A DNA stretch of 64,000 nt. It comes from Amorphoplanes digitatis (GTDB lineage Bacteria; Actinomycetota; Actinomycetes; Mycobacteriales; Micromonosporaceae). A program made the position numbers and the translations under genes. Under the pieces are notes generated by a model, which did no database searches, was not told the origin of the DNA, and was given only the letters and a program-made list of their open reading frames with translations. Of this stretch, positions 51,994 through 60,340 are shown piece by piece. Position 1 is the stretch's first letter, and each line of letters opens with the position of its first letter. The stretch spans positions 930,001-994,000 of the forward strand of contig NZ_JACHNH010000001.1 of assembly GCF_014205335.1 (NCBI RefSeq). The letters run 5' to 3'.

Positions 51994-53841
51994 TCAGGCG
52001 ACGGGCGTGTTGGTGGAGGTCGGATCGCCCGTGCTCGCGCCGGCGGCCAGGACGGGCCGGGCGGCGTCGGCCGCCGGCGTGCCCGGTCCGGCCTGCCGGC
52101 CGATCTGCCGGGCCGGCGCCGCCGGCTGTGCGGGCGGCGCGGTGGCGGGCCGCGGCTCGGCCAGCTCGTACGGCGAGACGAACGGCAGGTACGCGGGGAG
52201 GAAGTCGCCGAGCAGCGCCGCCTGCTCGGCCGCGGCGACGCCCGTGGTGTCGGTGTCGTTGAGGCAGAACGCGTCGAGGTTGCGCTTGCGCAGCAGCTCG
52301 GCGAGCTTGAACGGCGTCGCCGGGTCCGCCAGGTCGTTGTAGCGGTACGCGATCGTCCCCGACACGCCCCGCCCGGTCAGGTACGCGTAGTACTGCTGCA
52401 ACGACGAGAGCAGCGAGATGTCGTCGGGGTGCCGGAACTGGTGCGACGCGGTGGCGTCGACGTGCTCGGCGAACCGGTTCTCGATCTCCTCGATGACGCT
52501 GCGCCGCGACGGGTGCGGGGTGTGCATCATCTTGCGGGTCAGCACCCGCCCGAACGCCGCCTTGATCAGCTCCCGGTTGTTCTTCCCGGCCGAGTCGGCG
52601 GGCGGGTCACCGGGTGTGCGCGGCGCGGAGTCGACGCGCGCGGGCGACTGGAAGAAGCGGGTCAGCCCGCCGGGGGTGAAGAACATCTCCGGCGCGACCG
52701 GGCGGCCGAGGAAGACGTCGTCGTTGAGGTAGAGGAAGTGCTCGCTCAGGCCCGGGATGCGGTGCAGCCGCGACTCGATGGCCTGCGAGTTGAAGGTCGG
52801 CAGCGTGCCGGTTGCGCCGAAGATCTCGCGGTGGCTGACGACGGTGAGCCGCGGGTGATCGGTGTCCAGCCAGGCCGGCACCTGGTCGTCGGTGACCAGG
52901 AAGACGTGCCGCACCCACGGGGCGAAGCAGTGCAGGGCGCGCAGCGAGTAGCGCAGCTCGTCGCGGGAGGCGTAGCGGGAGTCGTTGGCGGAGAGCCGGC
53001 TCGCGTCGTCCAGCCAGGCGTTCGCGGCCAGCGCGGTCTTCTTGCGGGCCTGCCAGACCGGGTCGGCGCCGTCGACCCAGGTGTACACGGCGTCGATGGG
53101 GAAGCTGACCCGCTCCGGGGTGGGCAGCGTGAACTGCTCCCGGGTCCGGTACCGGGCCGGCTCGTCCGGCGCGTGGAACGGGCCGAACGCGGCCTCGGGG
53201 GCGGTGACCAGCGGCTCGTCGGCCGGGACCACGTCGGCCTTGCTGCGCGGGCCGATCAGGTTGCCGTCCTGCTCGCGCCAGAACTCGATCTCGCAGCCGA
53301 GGTCGGGTCCGAGCACCAGGTTCCCGTCCGGGTCGGTGACCGGCCAGCAGACCCGCAGGATGGTCGCGCCGCGCCGGGCCCGCCGGCCGCGGCGGCCGTG
53401 CGGCCGCACGACCTCGAGCAGGCCGGCACCGCCTGCCGTCAGGTCCTCCAGCATCCGGACCACCACGGCCCGGTCCCGCACCGGTACGGCCAGCGCGGTG
53501 TGCCGGAACGTGCGGGCGGGCACCCGGAACCAGTCGACGCCCAAGGTGTCCAGGGCGGCGACGGCGCGGTCGAGGTTCTCGCGGCGAACCTGGGCCGGGC
53601 CGGTCGTGGCGTCCCGGCGGGCCGTCACCCAGCCCCGGCCGTGGCGGACCCGCATGGTCGGCGCGCCCTTGGCGACCCGCATCATCGGCAGCCGCGGCGG
53701 GCGCGACAGCGGCACGATCCGGCGGGCGAGCAGGAGGCGCTGCTCGGGTCCGACCCGGGGCAGGACCCGCCGCTGCACGGAGCTGAAGATGCGCGCTCGG
53801 ACGCCCCAGGGTGCCAGTCGCAGGATCCGCCGCAGAGACAC
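51994..53841 (-). CDS. Stealth-family sugar-phosphotransferase
   Basis: Stealth proteins transfer sugar-1-phosphates and build capsular phosphopolysaccharides. The 615-residue protein has CR1 FPIDAVYTWVDGADPVWQAR, CR2 RYASRDELRYSLRALHCFAP and EHFLYLNDDVFLGRPVAPEM, CR3 MMHTPHPSRRSVIEEIENRF and CR4 near NLDAFCLNDT. The first 190 residues are variable, and the C-terminal 70 form an Ala/Pro-rich tail. GTG 53841 was chosen because GGAAGG lies 8 nt upstream; ATG 53919 is the longer alternative. It is the first gene of the minus-strand surface-glycan operon. Confidence 0.9.
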   Translation of the reverse strand: MSLRRILRLAPWGVRARIFSSVQRRVLPRVGPEQRLLLARRIVPLSRPPRLPMMRVAKGAPTMRVRHGRGWVTARRDATTGPAQVRRENLDRAVAALDTLGVDWFRVPARTFRHTALAVPVRDRAVVVRMLEDLTAGGAGLLEVVRPHGRRGRRARRGATILRVCWPVTDPDGNLVLGPDLGCEIEFWREQDGNLIGPRSKADVVPADEPLVTAPEAAFGPFHAPDEPARYRTREQFTLPTPERVSFPIDAVYTWVDGADPVWQARKKTALAANAWLDDASRLSANDSRYASRDELRYSLRALHCFAPWVRHVFLVTDDQVPAWLDTDHPRLTVVSHREIFGATGTLPTFNSQAIESRLHRIPGLSEHFLYLNDDVFLGRPVAPEMFFTPGGLTRFFQSPARVDSAPRTPGDPPADSAGKNNRELIKAAFGRVLTRKMMHTPHPSRRSVIEEIENRFAEHVDATASHQFRHPDDISLLSSLQQYYAYLTGRGVSGTIAYRYNDLADPATPFKLAELLRKRNLDAFCLNDTDTTGVAAAEQAALLGDFLPAYLPFVSPYELAEPRPATAPPAQPAAPARQIGRQAGPGTPAADAARPVLAAGASTGDPTSTNTPVA

Positions 53842-54142
53842 GCCGTTGTCCTTCCGCCGGATGTAGTCGAGCCGGTTGATCAGCCGCCCGGTTCCTCGTG
53901 CCTCAACGGCGTGATTCATCGGAAGGTTGCGGTCGATATCGGCTTTTCGGACATCTGTGCCATGTCGCCACCGGAGCCGCGGAAGGGCCTGAAGTGGCGC
54001 CTGTTATCTGCGGTATACGGGATTTGTGCAGGTGGCGTGGCCGAACGGCGGTACCTCACCCCTTACGGGTCGGCCCCGATGCGGACACTTGCGCCGTTGG
54101 CGCATGGTGGAAACGGCGGCAATTTCTCCTCGGGAGGCTGAG

Positions 54143-54382
54143 ATGGGCAAAGGAATCGCGTACCTGGTGGCGACGATCGCCGGCGTGATCGTGGTGGGCT
54201 GGATCGCGGTGAGCCTGCTGCACGTGCTGGTCGGCGCGCTGGCGTACCTGATCGTGGGCGCGCTCGTGGTCGGCGGCGGCGTCTACCTGTACGGCCGGGC
54301 GAAGCGGTCGCTGGCCCCCGGCACCCGTAACCAGCGGCGGATCGAGGCGGCGGCGAAGACGTACCGGATGCGCAACCGGTGA
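54143..54382 (+). CDS. Small two-helix membrane protein
   Basis: The 79-residue protein has a hydrophobic N-terminal half (GIAYLVATIAGVIVVGWIAV, then LVGALAYLIVGALVVGGGVY) and a basic C-terminus (RAKRSLAPGTRNQRRIEAAA). ATG 54143 has GGGAGG (54132-54137) 5 nt upstream. It lies 64 bp before ffh. The function is unknown. Confidence 0.8.
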   Translation: MGKGIAYLVATIAGVIVVGWIAVSLLHVLVGALAYLIVGALVVGGGVYLYGRAKRSLAPGTRNQRRIEAAAKTYRMRNR

Positions 54383-54446
54383 CCGTTCCGGCGGGCCGCT
54401 AGGCTTGCGGTCATCTCCTCACCTCTGACCAACGGGAAGTTGCGCC

Positions 54447-56006
54447 GTGTTTGACACCTTGAGCGACCGCCTCTCCGGGATCTTCACCAAGCTCCGTGGC
54501 AAGGGCAAGCTCACCGACGCCGACATCGACGCCACCGCCCGCGAGATCCGTCTCGCGCTGCTCGAGGCGGACGTCGCGCTGCCGGTGGTCAAGTCGTTCA
54601 TCGCCAACCTCAAGGAGCGGGCCCGCGGCGCCGAGGTGTCGGCGGCGCTCAACCCGGCCCAGCACATCATCAAGATCGTCCACGAGGAGCTCATCACCGT
54701 CCTCGGCGGCGAGGGCCGGCGGTTGCAGTTCGCCAAGCAGCCGCCGACGGTGATCATGCTGGCCGGCCTCCAGGGTTCGGGTAAGACGACGCTGGCCGGC
54801 AAGCTGTCGCGCTGGCTCAAGGCCCAGGGCCACCAGGTCCTGCTTGTCGCGGCCGACCTGCAACGCCCGAACGCGGTCAACCAGCTCCAGGTCCTCGGCA
54901 CCCGGGCCGGCGTCGACGTGTACGCGCCCTCGCCCGGCAACGGCGTCGGCGACCCGGTGCAGGTCGCCAAGGACTCGATCGAGCACGCCAAGCGGACGGC
55001 GAAGGACATCGTCATCGTCGACACCGCCGGTCGCCTCGGCATCGACGCGGAGATGATGCAGCAGGCCCGCGACATCCGCGACGCCGTCGACCCCGACGAG
55101 GTCATCTTCGTCATCGACGCGATGGTCGGTCAGGACGCGGTCACCACGGCCGAGGCGTTCCGCGACGGAGTGGGCATCACCGGCGTGGTCCTCTCCAAGC
55201 TGGACGGCGACGCCCGCGGCGGCGCGGCGCTGTCGGTCCGGCACGTCACCGGCGAGCCGATCCTCTTCGCGTCCACGGGCGAGAAGCTCGAGGACTTCGA
55301 CGTCTTCCACCCCGACCGGATGGCGAGCCGCATCCTCGGCATGGGTGACGTGCTGACCCTCATCGAGCAGGCCGAACAGGCCTTCGACGAGGATCAGAAG
55401 GAGAAGATGACCTCCAAGCTGCTCGGTGGCGAGCAGTTCACCCTGGAGGACTTCCTCGACCAGCTCATCGCGGTCCGGCGGATGGGCCCGATCGCGAACG
55501 TGCTGGCGATGATGCCCGGCATGGGCCAGATGAAGGGCCAGCTGGACGAGCTCGACGACAGCCACTTCGACCGGGTCACGGCGATCATCCGCTCGATGAC
55601 CCCGGGCGAGCGCACCAACCCGAAGATCATCAACGGCTCCCGCCGTGCCCGCATCGCCAACGGCTCCGGCGTGACGGTGATGGATGTCAACCAGCTGCTC
55701 AACCGCTTCGCCGACGCGCAGAAGATGATGAAGCAGATGGGCGGCATGATGGGCCTGCCGGGCGCCAACCGTCGCAAGGCGACAAAGAGCCCGAAGAACA
55801 AGCGCAAGGGCACCAAGGGTGGCAACCGGCCGCGCGTGGGCGGAATGCCGGGCGGCTTCCCGGGCGGCATGCCGCAGCTACCGCCGGGCATGGACCCGAG
55901 CTCGCTCGGCGGCGGGCCGGGCCAGGGGCTTCCGCCGGGCTTCAAGCTCCCGAAGCTCGACTTCAACAAGCTCACCAACCCGAAGCGCGACGACGACAAG
56001 CGCTGA
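54447..56006 (+). CDS. ffh: Signal recognition particle protein Ffh
   Basis: This is the SRP GTPase that binds signal sequences and 4.5S RNA and docks on FtsY. The 519-residue protein has the N domain, G domain with GLQGSGKTTLAGKL (Lys113), DTAGRLGIDAEMM and SKLDGDARGGAALSVRHVTG, and the methionine-rich M domain (about 325-460) with MMPGMGQMKGQLDEL and MTPGERTNPKIINGSRRARI. The C-terminus is a long Gly/Pro/Met/Lys tail. GTG 54447. A GCCCGCC-N6-GGCGGGC hairpin follows at 56020-56039. Confidence 0.98.
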   Translation: MFDTLSDRLSGIFTKLRGKGKLTDADIDATAREIRLALLEADVALPVVKSFIANLKERARGAEVSAALNPAQHIIKIVHEELITVLGGEGRRLQFAKQPPTVIMLAGLQGSGKTTLAGKLSRWLKAQGHQVLLVAADLQRPNAVNQLQVLGTRAGVDVYAPSPGNGVGDPVQVAKDSIEHAKRTAKDIVIVDTAGRLGIDAEMMQQARDIRDAVDPDEVIFVIDAMVGQDAVTTAEAFRDGVGITGVVLSKLDGDARGGAALSVRHVTGEPILFASTGEKLEDFDVFHPDRMASRILGMGDVLTLIEQAEQAFDEDQKEKMTSKLLGGEQFTLEDFLDQLIAVRRMGPIANVLAMMPGMGQMKGQLDELDDSHFDRVTAIIRSMTPGERTNPKIINGSRRARIANGSGVTVMDVNQLLNRFADAQKMMKQMGGMMGLPGANRRKATKSPKNKRKGTKGGNRPRVGGMPGGFPGGMPQLPPGMDPSSLGGGPGQGLPPGFKLPKLDFNKLTNPKRDDDKR

Positions 56007-56019
56007 CGCGAATTCGGAC

Positions 56020-56039
56020 GCCCGCCGGGACAGGCGGGC
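56020..56039. terminator. Hairpin downstream of ffh
   Basis: GCCCGCC (56020-56026) and GGCGGGC (56033-56039) are perfect 7-bp arms with loop GGGACA, 13 bp after the ffh stop. There is no T tract. It is a probable terminator or partial read-through element before the amidohydrolase gene. Confidence 0.6.
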
Positions 56040-56052
56040 CGATGATCGGGTA

Positions 56053-56090
56053 GGACTGTCCCATGGCGATGCATGTGCGGGGGACAGTCC
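56053..56090 (+). promoter_or_regulatory. Inverted repeat flanking the amidohydrolase start codon
   Basis: GGACTGTCCC (56053-56062) and GGGACAGTCC (56081-56090) are perfect 10-bp arms around an 18-nt loop that contains the ATG at 56063. The only Shine-Dalgarno-like AGGA (56052-56055) is in the left arm. As RNA, this would sequester the ribosome binding site. Confidence 0.6.
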
Positions 56091-57139
56091 TGCCCGACGG
56101 CGAGGTCCGGGACCTCTGGCTGGTCGGTGACCGGGTCACGTTCGAGCCGGTCGCGGACGCCGAGACGATCAGCGACGGCGGTTTCGTCGTGCCCGGGCTG
56201 GTCGACGCGCACTGCCACCTCGGCATCCAGTACGGCGCCAAGCCGATCGAGAGCCTGGACCAGGCCCGGGAGCTCGCACACACCGACCGTGACGCCGGGG
56301 TGCTCGCGCTGCGTGACGCCGGGTCGCCCTACCCGTATCCCGAGCTCGACGACGAGCCCGGCATCCCCCGCCTGGTCCGGGCCGGCCGCCACGTCGCGCC
56401 CACCCGGCGCTACCTGCGCGACATCGGCATCGAGGTCGACGCCGCGGACGTGGCCGCGACCGTCACCGAGCAGGCCAAGGCCGGCACCGGCTGGGTGAAG
56501 CTGGTCGGCGACTGGATCGACCGGTCGGTCGGCGACCTCGCCCCGTCCTGGGACCCGGCCACCATGGCCGCCGCCGTCGCGGCCGCACACGCCGCCGGCG
56601 CCCGCGCGGCCGTGCACACGTTCTCCGAGGAGGGCGTCGCCCAGATGGTCCGCGCCGGCGTCGACTCGGTCGAGCACGGCACCGGCCTGTCCCTCGACCT
56701 GATCGACGAGATGGCCCGCCGCGGCACCGCCCTGGTCCCCACAATGATCAACATTCGCACCTTCGGCGGCATCGCCGACCAGGCCCGCGCCAAGTTCCCC
56801 GGCTACGCCGACCACATGATCGCCCTACGCGACGGCTTCCCGGCCGTCGTCGCCGCGGCCCACGAGGCCGGCGTCCCCATCTACGTCGGCACCGACGCCG
56901 GCGGCAGCATCCGCCACGGCCTGGCCGCCGACGAGATGCTCCTCCTCCACGAGGCCGGCATCCCGGCCGCCGACGTCCTCGCCGCCGCATCCTGGCGCGC
57001 CCGTGAATGGCTCGGCTTCCCCGGCCTGGTCGAGGACGGCCTAGCCGACCTGGTCGTATACGAAACCGACCCGCGCCGCGACCTACGGGTGGTCCGCGCC
57101 CCAAGCCGAATCGTCCTGCGCGGCCGCGTAATCCGCTGA
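56063..57139 (+). CDS. Amidohydrolase
   Basis: The 358-residue metal-dependent hydrolase has the HxH pair in LVDAHCHLGIQ (His50, His52), a likely carboxylated Lys in GWVKLVGDW, His in AAVHTFSEEG and SVEHGTGLS, and the metal Asp in YVGTDAGGSIRHG. It resembles the imidazolonepropionase/prolidase group; the substrate is unknown. ATG 56063 is used. The stop TGA (57137-57139) lies inside the first copy of the downstream 32-bp tandem repeat. Confidence 0.92.
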   Translation: MAMHVRGTVLPDGEVRDLWLVGDRVTFEPVADAETISDGGFVVPGLVDAHCHLGIQYGAKPIESLDQARELAHTDRDAGVLALRDAGSPYPYPELDDEPGIPRLVRAGRHVAPTRRYLRDIGIEVDAADVAATVTEQAKAGTGWVKLVGDWIDRSVGDLAPSWDPATMAAAVAAAHAAGARAAVHTFSEEGVAQMVRAGVDSVEHGTGLSLDLIDEMARRGTALVPTMINIRTFGGIADQARAKFPGYADHMIALRDGFPAVVAAAHEAGVPIYVGTDAGGSIRHGLAADEMLLLHEAGIPAADVLAAASWRAREWLGFPGLVEDGLADLVVYETDPRRDLRVVRAPSRIVLRGRVIR

Positions 57140-57293
57140 CCTCGTCCGCAAGCGGCCGAGCGACCCGCTGACCTCGTCCGCAAGCGGCCGAGCGACCCGC
57201 TGATCTTGCCTGCAAGTGGCCAGGTGTTCCCGTGATCTTTGTCTGCAAACGGCCGGGCGATCCGCTGATCTTGTCTGTGGGTGGCCGCGCGAT
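57133..57293. repeat. 32-bp tandem repeats after the amidohydrolase gene
   Basis: Five units begin at 57133, 57165, 57197, 57229 and 57262 (period 32, 32, 32, 33). The unit reads CCGCTGACCTCGTCCGCAAG followed by CGGCCGAGCGAC, with drift in later copies. Each unit contains CCGCT and AGCGG, which can form a small hairpin. The first copy supplies the stop codon of the upstream gene. The spacing is regular, but there are no unique spacers, so it is not a CRISPR array. Confidence 0.85.
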
Positions 57294-57323
57294 CCCCGCC
57301 GGGTGGCCGCGACTCGGTGGTTC

Positions 57324-57449
57324 GGTTGCGGTGGACGGGTGGGGCCGGGGGTGACCACGCACTGCTGGTGGATCGTTTTTACGCTGTGCGTGGTCACCCC
57401 CGGCCCCACCCTTGCATGGGGGTCTGTCGCGCTGGGTTCTTGGTTGCTC
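57324..57449 (+). repeat. Hairpin element, copy A
   Basis: Contains perfect 26-bp inverted arms (57337-57362 and 57386-57411) around a 23-nt loop. Flanks GGTTGCG (left) and TTGCATGGGGG...GGTTGCTC (right) also match copy B. Such a long perfect stem would be very stable as RNA or cruciform DNA. Confidence 0.8.
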
Positions 57450-57679
57450 AGGCGCGCACGACGGTTGCGATGGGGATAGGCGCCCGTCTGGCCGCCGGAT
57501 GCCGAGCGAGCCCGCGGCGGTCGTCGCAATCAATCGCCGACCGCAACCGGCGCGGTCCGTTCGCCTGACCCACCACCCACCCCGGCCTGCCCAACCGGGA
57601 TCCCCTACCGCAACCACCACGCGGAAGCCAGACCACCCACCACAAGGTGCGCGCCCGGCGCGGCCACGCACCCAGCGGC

Positions 57680-57807
57680 GAGCAACCAAAAGCCTGCCGC
57701 AACAGGCCCCCATGCAAGGGCGGGGCCGGGGGTGACCACGCACGGGCATAGAAACGATCCACCAGCAGTGCGTGGTCACCCCCGGCCCCGCCCGTCCAAG
57801 CGCAACC
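57680..57807 (-). repeat. Hairpin element, copy B (inverted relative to A)
   Basis: Contains perfect 26-bp inverted arms (57718-57743 and 57768-57793) with a 24-nt loop. The loop read on the minus strand matches copy A (TGCTGGTGGATCGTTT), so B is an inverted duplicate. One arm position differs between copies (T in A, C in B) with a compensating change in the opposite arm, which keeps the stem perfect. Confidence 0.8.
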
Positions 57808-57980
57808 AAAGAGGCCACCCACCAAGCCAGACCGTCAGGTGCGGGCGCTCGGCGCGTCCAGCCAGGTGTACCAGGACTCCAGGTTCTCCCCGGTGGTCGC
57901 GGAGACGGCCGGCACCTTCGCCTACCGCTATCAGGGGATGGGTCGAATAGCTCACTCGTGGGCGACTACCATCCCTCCTC

Positions 57981-59387
57981 ATGGCTCGTGTGCTCACTCC
58001 CCGTGCGGAGGACTTTCCCCGCTGGTACCAGGACATCATCACCAAGGCCCAGCTGGCCGACAACGGCCCGGTGCGCGGGACGATGGTGATCCGGCCGGTC
58101 GGCTACGCCATCTGGGAGCACATGCAGGCCGACATGGACAACCGGATCAAGGAGGCGGGTGCGCAGAACGCGTACTTCCCGCTCTTCATCCCGGAGAGCT
58201 ACCTGCGCCGCGAGGCCGAGCACGTGGAGGGCTTCTCCCCGGAGCTCGCCGTGGTCACCCACGCGGGCGGCAAGCAGCTGGCCGAGCCGCTCGTCGTGCG
58301 CCCGACCAGCGAGACGGTCATCGGCGAGTTCATGGCCAAGTGGGTCGACTCCTACCGGGACCTGCCGCTGCTGCTGAACCAGTGGGCCAACATTGTGCGC
58401 TGGGAGCTGCGGCCGCGTACCTTCCTGCGGACCACCGAGTTCCTCTGGCAGGAGGGGCACACCGCGCACGCGACCGAGGACGACGCCCGTCGCTACGCGC
58501 GCGAGATCCACAAGCACGTGTACGAGGAGTTCATGGTCAACATGCTGGCCATCCCCGTCGTGCCGGGCCGTAAGACCAAGGGTGAGCGGTTCGCCGGTGC
58601 CACCAACACCATGACCGTCGAGGCCATGATGGGTGACACGAAGGCCCTGCAGATGGGCACGTCGCACGAGCTCGGGCAGAACTTCGCCAAGGCGTTCGAC
58701 ATCACCTACTCGTCGTCGGCCGGATCGGTCGAGCACGCGTGGACCACGTCGTGGGGCACCTCCACCCGGATGATGGGTGGCCTGATCATGGTGCACGGCG
58801 ACGACAACGGCCTGCGGCTGCCGCCGCGGATCGCGCCGATCCAGGTGCAGGTCATGGTGGTCAAGGCGGGCGAGGGCGTCACCGAGGCGGCGGCCCGGCT
58901 CTGCGCAGAGCTCAAGGCCGTCGGGGTACGCGTCAAGCTCGACGACCGCGCCGACATCCCGTTCGGCCGCCGGGCGGTCGACGCCGAGCTCCAGGGCATT
59001 CCGGTACGCGTAGAGGTGGGCCCGCGCGACCTGGCCGCCGGCAACGCGGTCGTGGCCCGGCGCATCGACGGCACCAAGTCGCCGATCGCGCTCGACGACG
59101 TCGCGGTCGACGTGGTCAGCGCGCTGAAGGCCGACCAGCAGCGGATGTACGACGACGCGCTGGCCTTCCGTGAGGCCAACACCGTCGACGTCAAGACGCT
59201 GGGCGACGCGATCGAGGCCGCGCAGACCGGCTGGGCCCGGGTGCCGTGGTCGGCGGTCGGCACGGACGGCGAGGCCGAGGCGAACGGCAAGGCGGTGACC
59301 GTGCGCTGCCTGTTCCGCGCGGACGGGTCGATGCCGGACACCGACGACGAGCCGAACCTGATCGCGATCCTGGCGCGTTCGTACTGA
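57981..59387 (+). CDS. proS: Prolyl-tRNA synthetase (eukaryote/archaea-like, no editing insertion)
   Basis: The 468-residue class II synthetase charges tRNA-Pro. Catalytic motifs: FPLFIPESYL, LVVRPTSETVIGEFMAKWV, the motif 2 loop NIVRWELRPRTFLRTTEFLW and motif 3 SWGTSTRMMGGLIMVHGDDN. The anticodon-binding domain follows (about 290-380), then a C-terminal domain. It lacks the roughly 180-residue INS editing domain of typical bacterial ProRS (near 570 aa), so it is the shorter type. The ATG is at 57981. DUF402 follows 2 bp after the stop. Confidence 0.95.
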   Translation: MARVLTPRAEDFPRWYQDIITKAQLADNGPVRGTMVIRPVGYAIWEHMQADMDNRIKEAGAQNAYFPLFIPESYLRREAEHVEGFSPELAVVTHAGGKQLAEPLVVRPTSETVIGEFMAKWVDSYRDLPLLLNQWANIVRWELRPRTFLRTTEFLWQEGHTAHATEDDARRYAREIHKHVYEEFMVNMLAIPVVPGRKTKGERFAGATNTMTVEAMMGDTKALQMGTSHELGQNFAKAFDITYSSSAGSVEHAWTTSWGTSTRMMGGLIMVHGDDNGLRLPPRIAPIQVQVMVVKAGEGVTEAAARLCAELKAVGVRVKLDDRADIPFGRRAVDAELQGIPVRVEVGPRDLAAGNAVVARRIDGTKSPIALDDVAVDVVSALKADQQRMYDDALAFREANTVDVKTLGDAIEAAQTGWARVPWSAVGTDGEAEANGKAVTVRCLFRADGSMPDTDDEPNLIAILARSY

Positions 59388-59389
59388 GT

Positions 59390-60043
59390 ATGCGGTTCGC
59401 CCCGGGTCGTGAGGTTCTCTACCGCAACATCGACGGCGCACGGCTCGCCTCCGTGCGCCCGTGCCGCGTCGTCGTCGACGACGAGCGCGGGCTGCTGCTC
59501 TGGCTGGCCCGCGGCTCGGCGGTCGTGGTCGAGGCGGCCCGGGACGGCCGCGGCCTCCGGGACATGCCGTTCAGCGAGTGGATCGGCCTCGAGACCGAGG
59601 TCGTGCACGGCACCTGGCAGGGGCCGGGCCTGCTGAAGTTCATCCCGCCGGGCGCCGACCACTCGGTCTGGTTCTTCCGCGACGACCACGGCGGCTTCGC
59701 CAACTGGTACGTCAACCTGGAGGAGCGGGCGCTGCGCTGGGACGACGGTCACACCGCCGGCGTCGACGTGATCGACCAGGACCTCGACGTGGTCGTGCAC
59801 CCGGACCGGGCCTGGGAATGGAAGGACGAGGACGAGTTCGCCGAGCGCCTCGCCTACCCGGACCACTACTGGGTCCGCGACGAGCAGGCGGTCCGCGCCG
59901 AGGGCCTCAGGGTCATCAAGATGATCGAGGCGGGCGAGTTCCCGTTCGACGGCACCTGGACCGACTACCACCCGGACCCGTCCTGGCTGGTCCCGACGTC
60001 GCTCCCACCGGGCTGGAACCGCCCCGCGGTACCCCGCAGTTGA
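59390..60043 (+). CDS. DUF402 family protein
   Basis: The 217-residue protein starts MRFAPGREVLYRNIDGARLA and has the DUF402 blocks DHSVWFFRDDHGGFANWYVN and VIDQDLDVVVHPDRAWEWKD, with conserved Asp/Tyr/Glu residues of the FomD/nucleotide-phosphatase fold. Members hydrolyse nucleoside di- or triphosphates or CMP-linked intermediates; activity here is inferred. It follows proS by 2 bp and is co-transcribed with it. Confidence 0.87.
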   Translation: MRFAPGREVLYRNIDGARLASVRPCRVVVDDERGLLLWLARGSAVVVEAARDGRGLRDMPFSEWIGLETEVVHGTWQGPGLLKFIPPGADHSVWFFRDDHGGFANWYVNLEERALRWDDGHTAGVDVIDQDLDVVVHPDRAWEWKDEDEFAERLAYPDHYWVRDEQAVRAEGLRVIKMIEAGEFPFDGTWTDYHPDPSWLVPTSLPPGWNRPAVPRS

Positions 60044-60202
60044 TCTTTGCCAAGCACGGACCTGGCAGGGTGCGGGTGGCCGCTCATGAGCCGCCAGGCG
60101 ATTGGCCGCCCGCGCCCGGTCTCGGCGTGAGCGACGGTCAGCACCCTGCAACCACGCACGACATGGTCCAGATCTTTGATCTTTCGCAAATGCGAGGCCC
60201 GA

Positions 60203-60232
60203 TTGGGAGCCACCCACCCCCTCTGGCAGAAT
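60203..60232 (+). promoter_or_regulatory. Candidate rpsP promoter
   Basis: TTGGGA (60203-60208) and CAGAAT (60227-60232) are separated by 18 bp, giving a leader of about 150 nt before rpsP. A GC-rich motif TCTGGCAGAATGG surrounds the -10. Confidence 0.5.
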
Positions 60233-60340
60233 GGGGTGGTCCGGTGTGCGTGAGCAGCCCTCTAACTCTCACGTGTCGCCAGTCCTCGAGGCATCGGTCC
60301 CATATCCCCACGTGGGTTCCGTCGGCTCACTCACGCACCG

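Larger units (their letters stand above)
57140..57980. other. Repeat-rich intergenic region before proS
   Basis: About 840 bp without a convincing gene. It holds the 32-bp tandem repeats (57133-57293) and two inverted copies of a hairpin element (57324-57449 and 57680-57807). The middle section 57450-57680 is Pro/Arg-coding-like in several frames but has no start with a ribosome binding site. The last 140 bp should carry the proS promoter; a weak TACCAT lies 11-16 bp before the proS ATG. Open frames that cross the region on both strands share the hairpin-derived word GGAGGDHALLVDRF and are by-products of the repeats. Confidence 0.7.

Noticed and set aside
50701..54141. Plus-strand open frame of 1146 codons opposite the Stealth operon
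   Set aside because: High-GC shadow of the minus-strand dehydrogenase and Stealth genes; the translation is Arg/Gly/Val-rich and low-complexity.
57133..57293. Possible CRISPR array (32-bp period)
   Set aside because: Units are contiguous with no unique spacers and no cas genes are nearby; it is a tandem repeat.
57839..58573. Plus-strand frame extending upstream into the repeat region ahead of proS
   Set aside because: Mostly an out-of-frame reading of proS; no ribosome binding site and no continuous protein-like sequence.
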